A stretch of DNA of 64,000 nt. Source: Pseudomonas sp. UFMG81 (GTDB lineage Bacteria > Pseudomonadota > Gammaproteobacteria > Pseudomonadales > Pseudomonadaceae). The DNA lies in NCBI RefSeq assembly GCF_015354575.1, contig NZ_JACAFQ010000008.1:114209-178208 (forward strand), written 5' to 3'. Below, piece after piece: positions 14,313 to 24,322 of the stretch; within the stretch, counting starts at the first letter, position 1; the number at the start of each line of letters is the position of its first letter. The position numbers and the translations under genes are program-made. The notes below the pieces were generated by a model. It made no database searches and was not told the origin of the DNA. It saw nothing but the letters and a program-made list of their open reading frames with translations.

Positions 14313-15470
14313 TCAGTGGTCCGTCCGGTTGGACGACAGGGCCAGGTTTTCTTCGGATTTGCGGGTGTTCTTCAGCTGCGCGATCCACTGTGGGTCGAAG
14401 CCGCTGAGGTCGTTTTTCATGGGTAGATAGCGTTCGGGGAATTCCCACACCACGACCTGTGGCGGGGCGTTCTTGAAGGCGTCGCTTTGCAGGTACTTGA
14501 GCATCGGCAGCAGCGGGCCATGGCCGTCTTCTGCGTAGTTGGCGACATCGCTGCGCAGGGCCTGCTGCAGGGCGCCGAGGAAGTTCCAGTGCGGGTTGGC
14601 GCTGTAGCTGGTACCCACCAGTGCCACCGGGATGCTGCTGTCGGCGAACAGTGCGTCGCCGGCTTCGCCCTCGGCCTGCACCGGATGGGTCTTGCGTTGC
14701 TGCAGGGTGTCCGGGGTGGGCAGCAGGTTGCTGAACAGCGGGTCCAGCGGCAGGAAGTTGGTCAAATCACCCTTGTATGGCGCGCTGGCGCCGGCCTCGG
14801 TGATGTACGCCTGGGGCTCGCCGGTGAGCAGGCCTTGGCGGTTGACGGCTTCGGCCAGGGACTGCGCGACCACCTCGGCGCCCATCGGCGTCCAGTGGGT
14901 GTCGGTGCGCAGGAACACCTGGCCGCGGGCCTTGGCCTGCTCCAGCGGCGCCAACAGGTCGGGGGCGAACACATTGGCCTGGCGCACCTGGGCGTGGAAC
15001 TGGTTGAACAGCTCGTCGTGCAGGCTGGCCGGCGCCTCTTTGCCGATGTATTCGGAATACAGGCGGGCCTTGGCCGGGACGATCGCCAGCACCAGTTGCA
15101 CGCCTTGGCGCTGCAAGGTGTCGCGGATGCCGCGCACCAGCGCCAGGTTGTCCTGCATCTGCTGCTGCGCGCCGACGGTGGGGTTGAACTCCTCGTCGCT
15201 GAACAGCCACTGGTCGCGGCCCAGCACCACGCCGGGGCGGCCTTCGTTGAACAGCTTGAAGTCCAGCGCGGCCCACAGGTTGGTGCCCAGGCGCTTGATC
15301 GGGAACTGCTCGTCGTAGTGGGTTTCGGCGGCCTTGGCCAGCTTGCCGTCGAGCAGGCTCATCTGCCCGGTGCGGGTGAAGCTGTCCAGCCCGCCGACCG
15401 ACCAGGCGCCCAGCCCGACCAGCAGGCCCATGAACGACAGGGAATAGGTGATGCGAAGTGTCCGGTTCAT
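14313..15470 (-). CDS. algJ: Alginate O-acetylase, membrane-anchored SGNH-like
   Basis: A 385-residue type II membrane protein (one N-terminal helix, ~8-27) whose periplasmic SGNH-like domain takes part in alginate acetylation. The catalytic set is intact: Asp190 and His192 in RTDTHWTPMGA and Ser288 in VGTSYSANPHW. These numbers match those known for P. aeruginosa AlgJ. It lies 10 bases after algI and 20 before algF, forming the acetylation block algI-algJ-algF. Confidence 0.96.
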   Translation of the reverse strand: MNRTLRITYSLSFMGLLVGLGAWSVGGLDSFTRTGQMSLLDGKLAKAAETHYDEQFPIKRLGTNLWAALDFKLFNEGRPGVVLGRDQWLFSDEEFNPTVGAQQQMQDNLALVRGIRDTLQRQGVQLVLAIVPAKARLYSEYIGKEAPASLHDELFNQFHAQVRQANVFAPDLLAPLEQAKARGQVFLRTDTHWTPMGAEVVAQSLAEAVNRQGLLTGEPQAYITEAGASAPYKGDLTNFLPLDPLFSNLLPTPDTLQQRKTHPVQAEGEAGDALFADSSIPVALVGTSYSANPHWNFLGALQQALRSDVANYAEDGHGPLLPMLKYLQSDAFKNAPPQVVVWEFPERYLPMKNDLSGFDPQWIAQLKNTRKSEENLALSSNRTDH

Positions 15471-15480
15471 GTGTCGGGCC

Positions 15481-16938
15481 TCAGAACTGGAAGTACAGGA
15501 ACGGTGAGTAGCTCTGCGCCGAGAGCTTGAGCACCGAGGCGATGAACAGCAGCAGTACCAGTGCGCGGGTCATGATCCGCGCCCAGTCCAGGCCCACCGA
15601 ACCGTCGGCGTTGACGTGCACCGGGGTGGCGATGGGCGTGGGCTTGGCATTGCGGTAGAAGTCGCGCAGGCCGAAGAACGCCAGGCTCAGGTAGGCCACG
15701 ATCAAGGTCGCCACTTGCAGGCCGGTGAGCTGGGCGCGGTTGAGTTCCGACAGCTGCCATTCGCCGAAGCTGAACATGGCGCCGTACATGCGGGCGGCCA
15801 CGTGCAGGTTCTCGGCGCGGAAGATCACCCAGCCGACCACCACCAGCAGGAAGGTGAAGGCCCATTTCACCGGGTTGAAGCGCTGCGGGTTGGTGTCCAG
15901 GCCCAGTGCGCGTTCGATCGCCAGCCACAGGCCGTGCCAGGCGCCCCAGATGATGTAGGTGAAGTTGGCGCCGTGCCACAGCCCGCCCAGCAGCATGGTC
16001 AGGAACAGGTTGCGGTAGGTGGCGAAGGTGCCTTTGCGGTTGCCGCCCAGGGTGATGTACAGGTAGTCGCGCAGCCAGGTCGACAGGCTGATGTGCCAGC
16101 GCCGCCAGAACTCGGTGATCGACTGGCTGATGTACGGCTGCTTGAAGTTCTCCATGAAACGGAAGCCCATCATCAGACCCAGGCCGATGGCCATGTCGCT
16201 GTAGCCGGAAAAATCGAAGTACAGCTGCGCGGTGTAGGCCAGGGCGCCGAGCCAGGCATCACCGGTGGTGGGGTTCTGCAGGGCGAAGCAGTGGTCGGCG
16301 ACCACCGCCAGGGTGTCGGCGATGAACACCTTCTTGATGAAACCCTGCATGAAGCGGGTGCAGCCTTCGGAGAACTTGTCCAGGGTGTGGGTGCGGTTGT
16401 TGAACTGGTCGACCAGGTCCTTGAAGCGCAGCACGGGGCCGGCGATCAGGTGCGGGAAGATCGCCACGAACGCCGCGAAGTCGATCAGGTTGCGGGTGGC
16501 CGGGGTGTCGCCGCGGTACACGTCGATGATGTAGCTGATCGACTCGAAGATGTAGAACGAGATGCCGATCGGCAGTAGCACGTGGGTGAGGATGAACGGC
16601 TCCAGGCCCATCGAGGTCATGATCGCGTTGAGGCTGTCCACCCCGAAATTGGCGTACTTGAAGTAGCCGAGGATGCACAGGTCGACCCCCACGCCGAGCA
16701 GCAGCCAGCGCTGCGCGGGTTTGGTGCGCACGCCGGCGGCGCCCACCTTCAGGCCGATCCAGTAGTTCCACAGGGTCACCCCGGCGAACAGGGCGAGGAA
16801 GTCCACCCGCCACCAGGCGTAGAAGATGTAGCTGGCAACCAGCAGCAGCAGGTTGCGATAGCGGTTCCCGCTTATGTAGTACAAGCCGAGGAAAACCGGC
16901 AGGAACAGGAACAGGAACACATTGGACGAGAAGACCAT
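15481..16938 (-). CDS. algI: Alginate O-acetyltransferase, MBOAT family
   Basis: A 485-residue polytopic inner-membrane protein of the MBOAT superfamily, thought to bring the acetyl donor across the membrane for AlgJ/AlgX. It starts MVFSSNVFLFLFLPV. The MBOAT signature regions are present: YFDFSGYSDMAIGLGLMMG and the region EFWRRWHISLSTWLRDYLYI, followed by GLWHGANFTYIIWGAWHGLW with the conserved His. The frame remains open upstream, but this ATG begins the first membrane helix. A 215-base gap with a REP doublet separates it from algL. Confidence 0.97.
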   Translation of the reverse strand: MVFSSNVFLFLFLPVFLGLYYISGNRYRNLLLLVASYIFYAWWRVDFLALFAGVTLWNYWIGLKVGAAGVRTKPAQRWLLLGVGVDLCILGYFKYANFGVDSLNAIMTSMGLEPFILTHVLLPIGISFYIFESISYIIDVYRGDTPATRNLIDFAAFVAIFPHLIAGPVLRFKDLVDQFNNRTHTLDKFSEGCTRFMQGFIKKVFIADTLAVVADHCFALQNPTTGDAWLGALAYTAQLYFDFSGYSDMAIGLGLMMGFRFMENFKQPYISQSITEFWRRWHISLSTWLRDYLYITLGGNRKGTFATYRNLFLTMLLGGLWHGANFTYIIWGAWHGLWLAIERALGLDTNPQRFNPVKWAFTFLLVVVGWVIFRAENLHVAARMYGAMFSFGEWQLSELNRAQLTGLQVATLIVAYLSLAFFGLRDFYRNAKPTPIATPVHVNADGSVGLDWARIMTRALVLLLFIASVLKLSAQSYSPFLYFQF

Positions 16939-17040
16939 CCCGGTTCTCCTAGTTATGCACAGCACCTGGGGCACAGCGCCCCCCAAACCCCCCACAAAAA
17001 AGTGGAAGGTCACCTAGTCATCGATGGCCATGCGATCCCG

Positions 17041-17125
17041 GTGGGAGCGGGCTTGCCCGCGAAGGCGTCAGCCGCAGCAGCAGCGTTGCCAGATCGATCG
17101 CATTCGCGGGCAAGCCCGCTCCCAC
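17041..17125. repeat. REP doublet, type A, inside the alg operon
   Basis: GTGGGAGCGGGCTTGCCCGC and its complement around a ~45-base spacer, in the gap between algL and algI. It is the only REP in an intergenic gap of the operon and could stall ribonucleases or attenuate transcription between the upstream export genes and the acetylation block. Confidence 0.93.
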
Positions 17126-17153
17126 AGGGTTCTTCGGGTCATCGGGTCTTGCG

Positions 17154-18260
17154 TTACTTCTTTTTCTGTTCCGCGCTCGGGTCGTAGACCCGGGTTACAT
17201 CACCCCCCAGCCGGAAGCTGTTGAACGGCTGCATGCCGTGCTTGCGCTTGAGGGTGTCGCCGACGCACTGGTACAGCGCGCACCACGGCTCGAGCCAGGC
17301 GTACTTGCTGTCCACCTTCAGGTCCTTGAGGTCCTGCTGCTTGCCGGCGCGGGCGCTGAACTGGCGGGGGTCGCGGGCCCCGGCCAGCACGCCTTCACCC
17401 AGGCGTTGCAGGGCGAAGTTGTTTTCCTTGCGCAGGTCCACGCCGTTGGCCTGGGCGAAGCTGGCGATCATCGCCAGCGGTGGCAGGGCGTAGTTGTGGT
17501 AGGCCAGGGCGCGCTGCTTGCGTTTGAGCTCGTTGGGCAGGAAGCCCTGCTCGTCCACCTGGTTGGCGCCGACCTTGTATTCCTTCACCGCCCAATCGAA
17601 CAGGTCGCGGCGGTCGGTGGCCACGGCGGTGGCCATCACCGACCAGGCCGCCCAGTAGCTGTGGTTGTTGATCTTCTCCAGCGGCAGGTCGCTCCAGTCG
17701 CGCACGGTCTGTTCGGCCAGGCGGGCAAACCATTTTTCGATCTGCTCGGCCTCGGCCTGGTGCGCGGCCAGCGGCTGCGAGTTGGAGAACTTCAGGCGCA
17801 GCCACGAACCGCTCATGCTGCCCAGCGCCCATTTGCGCATGGACTTGCCGGTGTGGTTGTAGTCCTTGGACATCAGCGCATCGGCGCGGGCCCAACTGTC
17901 GAGCCAGGTCAGCGCGCAGTCGAGCTGCGCCGGGCGGCCGTCGCGCATGTACTGGCCGATCATCTTGCTGACGCCTTTTTCGAGGGTGGTGATGTCCTCG
18001 GTGGACTTGCGGAAGGCTTTTTCCGAGGCGACGTTGAGCGTCGCCCGGGCGTTGTCCGAGCCTTCGTACTTGCTGCGGAACTGCAGGGCGCCGGTGTAGG
18101 GCTTCGGTGCGCGTTCGCAGCGGAAGTTGCCGTCGCTGGTCTTGAGCTTCTCGATGCCCTCGTAGTAACCCTGGGGCGGCACCAGGGCGGCCTGCGCGGC
18201 GCCGCCGAACAGGGCGAGGGCGAGCAGGGCGGGTGCGGTCTTGCGGCTGATCGGGGTCAT
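17154..18260 (-). CDS. algL: Alginate lyase (mannuronate lyase), periplasmic
   Basis: A 368-residue PL5-family lyase with a signal peptide (cleavage after AQA near residue 24). It degrades alginate that strays in the periplasm, a protective role in the export complex. The family hallmark NNHSYWAAW is present around residue 200, containing the Asn, His and Tyr catalytic residues. The C-terminus is Lys/Gln-rich (AEQKKK). The ATG at 18260 lies 8 bases after the algX stop; the frame is open far upstream across algX, but those codons are shadow. Confidence 0.96.
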   Translation of the reverse strand: MTPISRKTAPALLALALFGGAAQAALVPPQGYYEGIEKLKTSDGNFRCERAPKPYTGALQFRSKYEGSDNARATLNVASEKAFRKSTEDITTLEKGVSKMIGQYMRDGRPAQLDCALTWLDSWARADALMSKDYNHTGKSMRKWALGSMSGSWLRLKFSNSQPLAAHQAEAEQIEKWFARLAEQTVRDWSDLPLEKINNHSYWAAWSVMATAVATDRRDLFDWAVKEYKVGANQVDEQGFLPNELKRKQRALAYHNYALPPLAMIASFAQANGVDLRKENNFALQRLGEGVLAGARDPRQFSARAGKQQDLKDLKVDSKYAWLEPWCALYQCVGDTLKRKHGMQPFNSFRLGGDVTRVYDPSAEQKKK

Positions 18261-18268
18261 GGTTCGCC

Positions 18269-19714
18269 TCACTGGCCAGCCTGCGCGGTGTGCTGCGCAG
18301 GGCTGGCGAAGTTGTTGCGTTTGCAGAGTTTGGCTTCGACTTTCTGGGTGCCGCTTTCCGGCCCCTGGACCTCCAGGGCGAGCAGGTTCTGGCTGGCCCA
18401 GTCTTCGTCCTCGCGCATCTGGAAGACGAAGCGGCCATCGGTGTCGGAGGTCTCGGGCTTCTCGATCTTGATGTCCTCGTGGCGGCCGTTGAGGTACCAC
18501 AGGGTGGCCTGCAAAACTTTCACCGAGGTGTCTTCGAAGCGGATGTCGAGCTGGTGGTTGCGGTTGATCAGGTCCTTGATCACGCCGTTCTTGCCATTGA
18601 CCATCAGCTCGTTCTTGCCGGGCTTGAGGGTGGCGCTGGCGCTCATCTGCGCAGGGCGGTCGTCGCAGCCGTCGTCGAGCAGGCCGAGGATCTGCCGCCA
18701 GATGGTTTCCTGGTCCAGGCGGTACAGCGGCGAGAACTCCCAGACCAGGATCTTCGGCGGATTCTTCTGGAATTCTTCGCTGCCCAGGTACTGGATCATC
18801 GAGCCCTCCAGGCCGCCGCCGGGGAAGGCGACGTTGAGCACGTCGGCGCCGATGTACTGCTCCAGGAAGCCCGAGAAGTTGTAGTTCTTGCCGCTGTGGC
18901 TGGTGCCCACCAGGGTGATCTGCGCGTTGCCCGAGTCGCCGAACAGGTCGTCGCCACCGCTGGCGCCGCCTTTCGGTTCGGTGGCGAACTGGTCCATGTA
19001 CTGCACCGCGTAGCTGGTGCCGCACAGCTGGCCGGCGACGTTGTGCAGGGTGCCGGTCTTGCCCATGCGCCCGGACTTCTTGGTCTCGAACTCTTTGCGC
19101 GGGATGCCTTCGAAAGCCGGCATCTTGTGCACGGTGTCGGCCACGATCTTCGCCGCGCGCTCGGCACCATACGGCGTCCAGTGCTGGTCGCCGCGGAAGT
19201 AGAAGTCCTTGCCCTGGTCGGCGGCGGCCAGTTGCTCGTTGGTCAGCGGCGACAGGTCAGGCACGTTGTAGCCCATCTTGCTAAAGCGGGCGAGCATGGC
19301 CTGGTAGTTGTGCAGCGCCTTCTGATAATTGAACGCGGCCTTCTCTTCGGGCTTGAGCATGTTGCGGTTCACCAGGCCACGGGTGGGCTGGTACACCACC
19401 ACCAGCTCGACGCCGCGTTTCTTGAACGCATCGTGCACCTGTTGCAGGCGCTTGTAGCCGCCGGCGGTGGTGTCGAACTCGGTGCGCAGGTCTTCACGGG
19501 TACGGAACAGCCAGTCGCCCTGGGCTTGCACCAGGGTGGTGAAGTTCTGCTGGTAGCGCGTGGTGTAGCGGCGGGCGTCGTGGGCCTCGGGGCACAGCTG
19601 GCAGCAGGGTTCGGCGCTGAAGGTCGGCGCCTTGACGTCCTCGGCGCGCACGCCCTGGCTGATGGCCAGGAGGGCGGCGGACAGGCCCAGCAGTTTGATC
19701 AGGTGTGGGGTCAT
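18269..19714 (-). CDS. algX: Alginate acetyltransferase/scaffold AlgX
   Basis: A 481-residue periplasmic protein with signal peptide (cleavage after VRA, residue ~24), an SGNH-like hydrolase domain and a C-terminal carbohydrate-binding module. Catalytic motifs are GDQHWTPYG at ~175-183 (Asp176, His178) and [11 protein letters not shown] at ~270-280 (Ser272). AlgX transfers acetyl groups to mannuronate O2/O3 and helps guide polymer to AlgE. Pairs of Cys near residues 37-41 and 231 may form disulfides. It is separated from algG by 13 bases. Confidence 0.96.
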   Translation of the reverse strand: MTPHLIKLLGLSAALLAISQGVRAEDVKAPTFSAEPCCQLCPEAHDARRYTTRYQQNFTTLVQAQGDWLFRTREDLRTEFDTTAGGYKRLQQVHDAFKKRGVELVVVYQPTRGLVNRNMLKPEEKAAFNYQKALHNYQAMLARFSKMGYNVPDLSPLTNEQLAAADQGKDFYFRGDQHWTPYGAERAAKIVADTVHKMPAFEGIPRKEFETKKSGRMGKTGTLHNVAGQLCGTSYAVQYMDQFATEPKGGASGGDDLFGDSGNAQITLVGTSHSGKNYNFSGFLEQYIGADVLNVAFPGGGLEGSMIQYLGSEEFQKNPPKILVWEFSPLYRLDQETIWRQILGLLDDGCDDRPAQMSASATLKPGKNELMVNGKNGVIKDLINRNHQLDIRFEDTSVKVLQATLWYLNGRHEDIKIEKPETSDTDGRFVFQMREDEDWASQNLLALEVQGPESGTQKVEAKLCKRNNFASPAQHTAQAGQ

Positions 19715-19727
19715 GGTCTGGGCTTCC

Positions 19728-21284
19728 TTAATCGATCATTTCGGTCTGGCGTTCGACCGGGTCGATCAGCACGGCCTTCTGCTGGCGCACCAGCAGGTCG
19801 AGGATTTCGTCCTGGCGCTCGCCAAGCACGCCGTTGAAGCTGATGCCGTTGGCCTTGCGCGGCATCAGCATCGACACCTTGTACAGCTCCACCGACAGCG
19901 GCGAGTCGATCGACAAGGGGCCGGAGCCGTTGGCCGCCAGCTCGCCGCCCACCACGATCAGCGACACCTTGGTGTCGAAGGGGTCGAGGGCGATGTCGCG
20001 GTCGGTGTCGGAGAGATCCTTGATGTGCCCGTACACCCCCACCAGGCCGTTGGCCATGGCGATGTTTTCGTACAGGCGGATGTTCACGCTGTTGCGCACG
20101 CGGATGCCGTGGCGGCGGTTGTTGATCAGCTTGTTGCCCCAGATCAGGTTGTCGCCGCTCTCGTACAAGGTGATGCCGTCGGTGTGGTTGCGGTAGATCT
20201 CGTTGTAGGCGATCAGGTTGTTGACGCTGTTGCGGTCGATCACCACGCCCGAGAGCTTGTTGTCGTAGCTCTTGTTGTTGATGATCCAGCTGTCGTTGAC
20301 CTCGCGCGAAACGATGATCCCGTGCTTCTTCTTGGTCCCATACACCGTGTTGCCGGCGATGATCAGCCGGTGCGAGCGGTCGTGGGGGTCGATGCCGTAG
20401 ACGATGTTGTCGCGGTAGGTGCTGTCCTTGACCACGAAGTCGCTGGTCTCATAGCAGTAGAAGCCGTACCACATGTCGCTGAACTCGGAGCCCAGGATCC
20501 AGCCGGTAGGTTCCGGGCGGCCCATCTGCTTGGCCATGTTCGGCGTGTACTGCGAAATGCTCACACCGTACGACTTGGACTTGGCGTAGCCGAAGCTGGC
20601 CATCTTGCTGTTGACGATGTAGGTCTCGGTGCCGCCCCAGCTGAGCAGGAACGGGCGGAAGTCGTCGGGCTTTCTGAAGGTGGCCGGGCCGTTGGCCTGT
20701 TCACGCCAGCCGGTGACTTTGGTGTCGCTGACGAACAGCTTGCCGTCGTTGACGATGAACGATCCGCCTTCTTCGGACAGGCGCAGTTCCTTCACCTTGC
20801 CGTCGATTTCCAGCACGCCCTTGCGCCCGACCACGATCGGCAGGCGCGCCAGGTACACGCCCGGCGCGGTTTCGCGCAGGTACTGGTTGGGGACCTTCTT
20901 GCTCAGTTCCACCAGGTCGACATGGCCGTCATCGACGAAGATCGCCTGGGGGATGCCGTGCTGGCGGCGCACCCATTCGGCGCCTTTGTTGTCGCCGCCG
21001 ATGAACTCCTTGAGGGTGTCTTCTTGCAGCATGCGGCGCACGCTGACCTTGCCCTTGTGCGTGCGGTCGATTTTCTGCTGCACGGCGGCGGCGGTGTAGC
21101 CGGACAGGTCGGGCAGCTTGGGCGGGTCCATCAGCAGCGGCTCGATGGGCGCGCTGGCAACGGTGTAGGTCTTGGCCTGTTGCAGCCCCTTGGCCATTTC
21201 CGGCTCGGCGGCCTGGGCGATGCCCGCGGCCAGCAGCAGGGCGCTGGCGAGCAGGCTGTGGCGAAGGTTCGGGTGCAGGTTCAT
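19728..21284 (-). CDS. algG: Poly(beta-D-mannuronate) C5-epimerase
   Basis: A 518-residue periplasmic epimerase converting mannuronate to guluronate in the polymer. Signal peptide cleaved after AQA (residue ~26). The C-terminal two-thirds is a right-handed parallel beta-helix of CASH/NosD-type repeats (for example NRRHGIRVRNSVNIRLYENI). The catalytic DPHD motif is at 299-302. Members also protect polymer from AlgL by keeping the periplasmic complex together. It is about 20 residues shorter than the P. aeruginosa protein, the difference lying at the N-terminus. Confidence 0.96.
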   Translation of the reverse strand: MNLHPNLRHSLLASALLLAAGIAQAAEPEMAKGLQQAKTYTVASAPIEPLLMDPPKLPDLSGYTAAAVQQKIDRTHKGKVSVRRMLQEDTLKEFIGGDNKGAEWVRRQHGIPQAIFVDDGHVDLVELSKKVPNQYLRETAPGVYLARLPIVVGRKGVLEIDGKVKELRLSEEGGSFIVNDGKLFVSDTKVTGWREQANGPATFRKPDDFRPFLLSWGGTETYIVNSKMASFGYAKSKSYGVSISQYTPNMAKQMGRPEPTGWILGSEFSDMWYGFYCYETSDFVVKDSTYRDNIVYGIDPHDRSHRLIIAGNTVYGTKKKHGIIVSREVNDSWIINNKSYDNKLSGVVIDRNSVNNLIAYNEIYRNHTDGITLYESGDNLIWGNKLINNRRHGIRVRNSVNIRLYENIAMANGLVGVYGHIKDLSDTDRDIALDPFDTKVSLIVVGGELAANGSGPLSIDSPLSVELYKVSMLMPRKANGISFNGVLGERQDEILDLLVRQQKAVLIDPVERQTEMID

Positions 21285-21302
21285 AAGGGTCCTCTCCCGG
21301 CC

Positions 21303-22781
21303 TCAGAAGCGCCAGATCACGTCGACGAAGGCGCGGTGCATGTACGAGTCGGCCTCTTTGCCGTAGGCGTCGCCCGGCTTGAACACACCGGCGCGCAGGC
21401 GCACCAGGGCGGACGGCTCGTCGATCGACTGGCTGAGCGAGGCCGGCAGCAGGCCTTGCTTGAAGTACTTGGTGACGACCACGTCCATTTCCTGGCCCAG
21501 GTCTTTCTCGCCCTGCACCAATGGGCGGCTGATACCGCCGTCGTCGACCACCGCGTTGATGCCGCTGGAGCCGATGTTCTGCTTGCCGTCGACGCGCCAG
21601 AACTTGTGGTAGATCAGGCTGGCGTCATAGTCGTCGCGCAGCTGCCAGGAGGTGAACAGGGTCGCCGCCTGCAAGTTGCCCAGTTCGCCGCGGAAGGCTT
21701 CGCCGAAGCGGTGCACGCGCGAGCGGGTGCCGGTGAAGTTGGAGCGGTTGCTCTCAAGGCCGGTCTGCTCGAAGTTGTTCGAGCCGTCGCTGCCGCCACC
21801 GCCGCTGCCCCGGGCGTAGGCCGCGCCAACCTGCCAGTTGGGGTCCAGGCGCAGGCGGATGCCGAGGTCGGTGGCCCAGGCATTGACGTCACCGCTCTGC
21901 TTGCCGGTGGCGACCTGCTCGTTGCCCACTGCCTGGCTGCTGAGGGTGTCGCGCTCGCCAGTCAGCCAGGTGACGCTGCCCCAGTAGTTGACGGTGTGGT
22001 CGTTGCGCCAGTTGTAGGCGTCGCTGTTGGCCTCCAGGCCCAGCCAGGTGAGGTCGCCGGTGCGGGTCTTGTCGAGGGCGTCGACGGTTTCGCCGGGGCT
22101 TTTCAGGCTGCCGCTGTCGTGGGTGTGGTGAGCGCGTACACCGACCCAGTGGCCAGGGGTCCACTGCGTGGCGATGTTGCCGTACAGGTGGGTGCGGTCC
22201 TTGTCTTCCGGGGCCAGCTCGGTGAGGTCGGTGCGGTACTCGCTGAAGCGCTGGGCCACGCCCAGGTCGGCCTTGAGCAGGGTGGTGTCGAAGGTCCAGT
22301 TCAGCGCCTCGATATTGGTGTCGCGCCACATGCCGTCGTCGCTGCGCAGGCGTTGGCGGCCCAGGCGCAATTGCTCGCCGGGGTAGGCGGTGAGGCCGCT
22401 GTAGCCGACCCAGAACTCGCGCATGGCCAGGTAGCTTTTATCCGGCTTGCGGCTGTCGTCGCCGTCGTCGCTGGTGGTGCCGTCGTCGTTCTGGCGCAGG
22501 GTGTCGGTTTCGATGATGTCGGTGGCGGCCACTGCCTGGCCCATGGCGAAGGCGCTCCAGTTGCCGCGCTCACCGTACACCCAGGGGCGCAGGTCCAGGC
22601 CCACGCCGTTGACGTCGCCGCCGGAGCGGGTGCCCAGGTCGCGGTCGTCCTCGGACTGACCGGTGATCTTCACGTCCAGGCCGAAGTTCTTCTGCGCGGT
22701 TTCCTGCGCCAGGGTCGGCATGGACCAGAGCAAGGCGAAGCTCAGGCCGATGCCGGCTTTCACGAAGGGGTTGAGCGTCAT
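21303..22781 (-). CDS. algE: Alginate outer-membrane porin
   Basis: A 492-residue 18-stranded beta-barrel that exports alginate. Signal peptide cleaved after LAQ/TLA (residues ~23-25). The protein is rich in amphipathic strands and Asp/Arg pairs, and ends VIWRF with the terminal Phe needed for barrel insertion. The length is essentially that of P. aeruginosa AlgE (490). Its start overlaps the algK stop by 4 bases, coupling production of channel and its lipoprotein partner. Confidence 0.96.
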   Translation of the reverse strand: MTLNPFVKAGIGLSFALLWSMPTLAQETAQKNFGLDVKITGQSEDDRDLGTRSGGDVNGVGLDLRPWVYGERGNWSAFAMGQAVAATDIIETDTLRQNDDGTTSDDGDDSRKPDKSYLAMREFWVGYSGLTAYPGEQLRLGRQRLRSDDGMWRDTNIEALNWTFDTTLLKADLGVAQRFSEYRTDLTELAPEDKDRTHLYGNIATQWTPGHWVGVRAHHTHDSGSLKSPGETVDALDKTRTGDLTWLGLEANSDAYNWRNDHTVNYWGSVTWLTGERDTLSSQAVGNEQVATGKQSGDVNAWATDLGIRLRLDPNWQVGAAYARGSGGGGSDGSNNFEQTGLESNRSNFTGTRSRVHRFGEAFRGELGNLQAATLFTSWQLRDDYDASLIYHKFWRVDGKQNIGSSGINAVVDDGGISRPLVQGEKDLGQEMDVVVTKYFKQGLLPASLSQSIDEPSALVRLRAGVFKPGDAYGKEADSYMHRAFVDVIWRF

Positions 22782-24310
22782 AGCGAATCCTCGGCGTCTA
22801 CGGCGTGTTCGTCGTCTTGCAGGGCCTCGATGGCCAGGGTGCTGTTGCCGGCCTGGAACAGGCGGGTGCGCGCCCGTTGTTCCTGCGCCAGCAGTTGCTG
22901 GGCCTGGCTGCGCTGCTCGGGCGTTAGCTGCTGGTCGAGCTGTTGCGCAAGTTCGGTCGACTGGGGCGTCGGGTTGGCCTGGGAGAGCTGGGCGAAGACC
23001 CAGGCGTTGGTCGGGGTCGGGCGAATGCCATGGCCTTCGCTGAACAGTTGGGCGAGGGCGTAGTCAGCGCTGTTCTGCCCGCCACGGGCAGCGGCGAGCA
23101 GGTGGTCGACTGCTTTCTGTGGCTCGACGTCGCCGAGGTAGCCACGGCGATAGAGCTGGCCCAGGTAGTAGTCGGCGCTGACCTCGCCGGCGTCGGCGGC
23201 GGCTTGCAGGTGCTGCTCGGCCTTCTGTGCGTCGGCGGGTACGGTCTTGCCTTCGTAGTAGAGGCGGCCCAGCAGCAGTTCGGCGCGGGGCTGTTGGGCC
23301 TTGCGGCCTTTGTCGATGTAGCCCATCAGCTGATCGGTGTCGCCCAGTTCGGGGAAGTCGTAGAGCAGCTGCGCCAGGCTCACCCACGAGGCCGGGTTGG
23401 CCGGGGCGACCTGTTCGAGCAGGTCCTTGGCGGTCTTCTCGTCGGTCTGCCCCAGGCTGCGGTCGGCCAATACGCGGGCGACGCTGTCGACCCGGGTGGC
23501 CGACACCGCGCCACGGGCGTAGGCGGCCTTGAGCTGGCCGAGCAGGGCGGCCTGCTGGTCGGGCTGGGCGCGTTTCTGGTAGACCGTGGCCAGCTCGACG
23601 TAGCAGATGTCGGTGGTGGCCAATGCGGCCTTGCAGATTTTTTCCACCTCGCCCAGGTGCTGGTCGTAGCTGCCCTGGGTGCGGTACAGCAGCACCTGGG
23701 CCAGGCCCGCCTCTGGGTTGCCGGCGGCGCGCCACTGGTCGATCTGTTGCTGGGCGTTGATGGTGGGGAAGCTCTGCGGGTATTGCAGGTAGAGCATCGC
23801 CAGCGGGATCAGGGTGTTGCCTTCGCCTTGTTGCGCCGCCTGCTTGAGAAGGCGCTCGGCTTCTTCACGCTCGGCCTGGCTGCTGTCGGGCTTGGCCACC
23901 AGCAGGCGGCCAAGGCGGGCCTGGGCGCGGGGCGAAGTGGCGGCGGCGGCGCGGTAAGTGGCCTCGGCCTGCTTGAGCTTGGCCGGCTCGCGGGTGGCGA
24001 CCTGGATATCGGCCAGGCCCACTTGCGCATCGCTGTAGCCCAGGTCGGCCAGGGCCTTGTAGTTGCGCTCGGCGGTGGCGGTGTCGCCGCGCTTGAGCGC
24101 TTCGTTGGCCAGGCGCTGGTCGGGCAGGCCGGTACAGCCGGCCAGGGTGATGGCCAGGGCCAGGGCACATAGCCCGAGGCTGATGAAATCACTGTGGGAG
24201 CCGGCTTGCCGGCGATTGGCCAGTGCAGGCGCTACATCCGTAGGGCGAGTGCTGCGCACTCGATCGCCGGCAAGCCGGCTCCCACACATTGGGCGGTGTC
24301 CGCTGGTCAT
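22778..24310 (-). CDS. algK: Alginate export TPR lipoprotein with REP-encoded N-terminal leader
   Basis: Outer-membrane lipoprotein of Sel1/TPR repeats that assembles the export complex and helps AlgE localise. From the ATG at 24310 (GAGGA 7 bases upstream) the product is 510 residues. Residues ~9-40 are encoded by a type C REP doublet, followed by a normal hydrophobic core and lipobox ([10 protein letters not shown], lipid-modified Cys59). P. aeruginosa AlgK has only about 27 residues before its Cys. Apart from the REP itself there is no ATG, GTG or TTG in frame between the doublet and the hydrophobic core, so the leader must be translated if the protein is exported. Repeats such as [20 protein letters not shown] are intact. 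Confidence 0.95.
   Translation of the reverse strand: MTSGHRPMCGSRLAGDRVRSTRPTDVAPALANRRQAGSHSDFISLGLCALALAITLAGCTGLPDQRLANEALKRGDTATAERNYKALADLGYSDAQVGLADIQVATREPAKLKQAEATYRAAAATSPRAQARLGRLLVAKPDSSQAEREEAERLLKQAAQQGEGNTLIPLAMLYLQYPQSFPTINAQQQIDQWRAAGNPEAGLAQVLLYRTQGSYDQHLGEVEKICKAALATTDICYVELATVYQKRAQPDQQAALLGQLKAAYARGAVSATRVDSVARVLADRSLGQTDEKTAKDLLEQVAPANPASWVSLAQLLYDFPELGDTDQLMGYIDKGRKAQQPRAELLLGRLYYEGKTVPADAQKAEQHLQAAADAGEVSADYYLGQLYRRGYLGDVEPQKAVDHLLAAARGGQNSADYALAQLFSEGHGIRPTPTNAWVFAQLSQANPTPQSTELAQQLDQQLTPEQRSQAQQLLAQEQRARTRLFQAGNSTLAIEALQDDEHAVDAEDSL
24193..24286. repeat. REP doublet, type C, inside the 5' coding region of algK
   Basis: TGTGGGAGCCGGCTTGCCGG and its complement (24-bp arms at 24193-24216 and 24263-24286) around a 46-base spacer. 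The doublet begins 24 bases after the algK start codon and is read through in frame. Confidence 0.93.
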
Positions 24311-24322
24311 TATCCGTTCCTC

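Noticed and set aside
19632..23063. Open frame of over 1100 codons on the plus strand across algX, algG and algE
   Set aside because: It is the antisense of well-recognised alg genes, rich in Val/Ala/His/Gln as expected for a GC-rich shadow, and has no domain signature.
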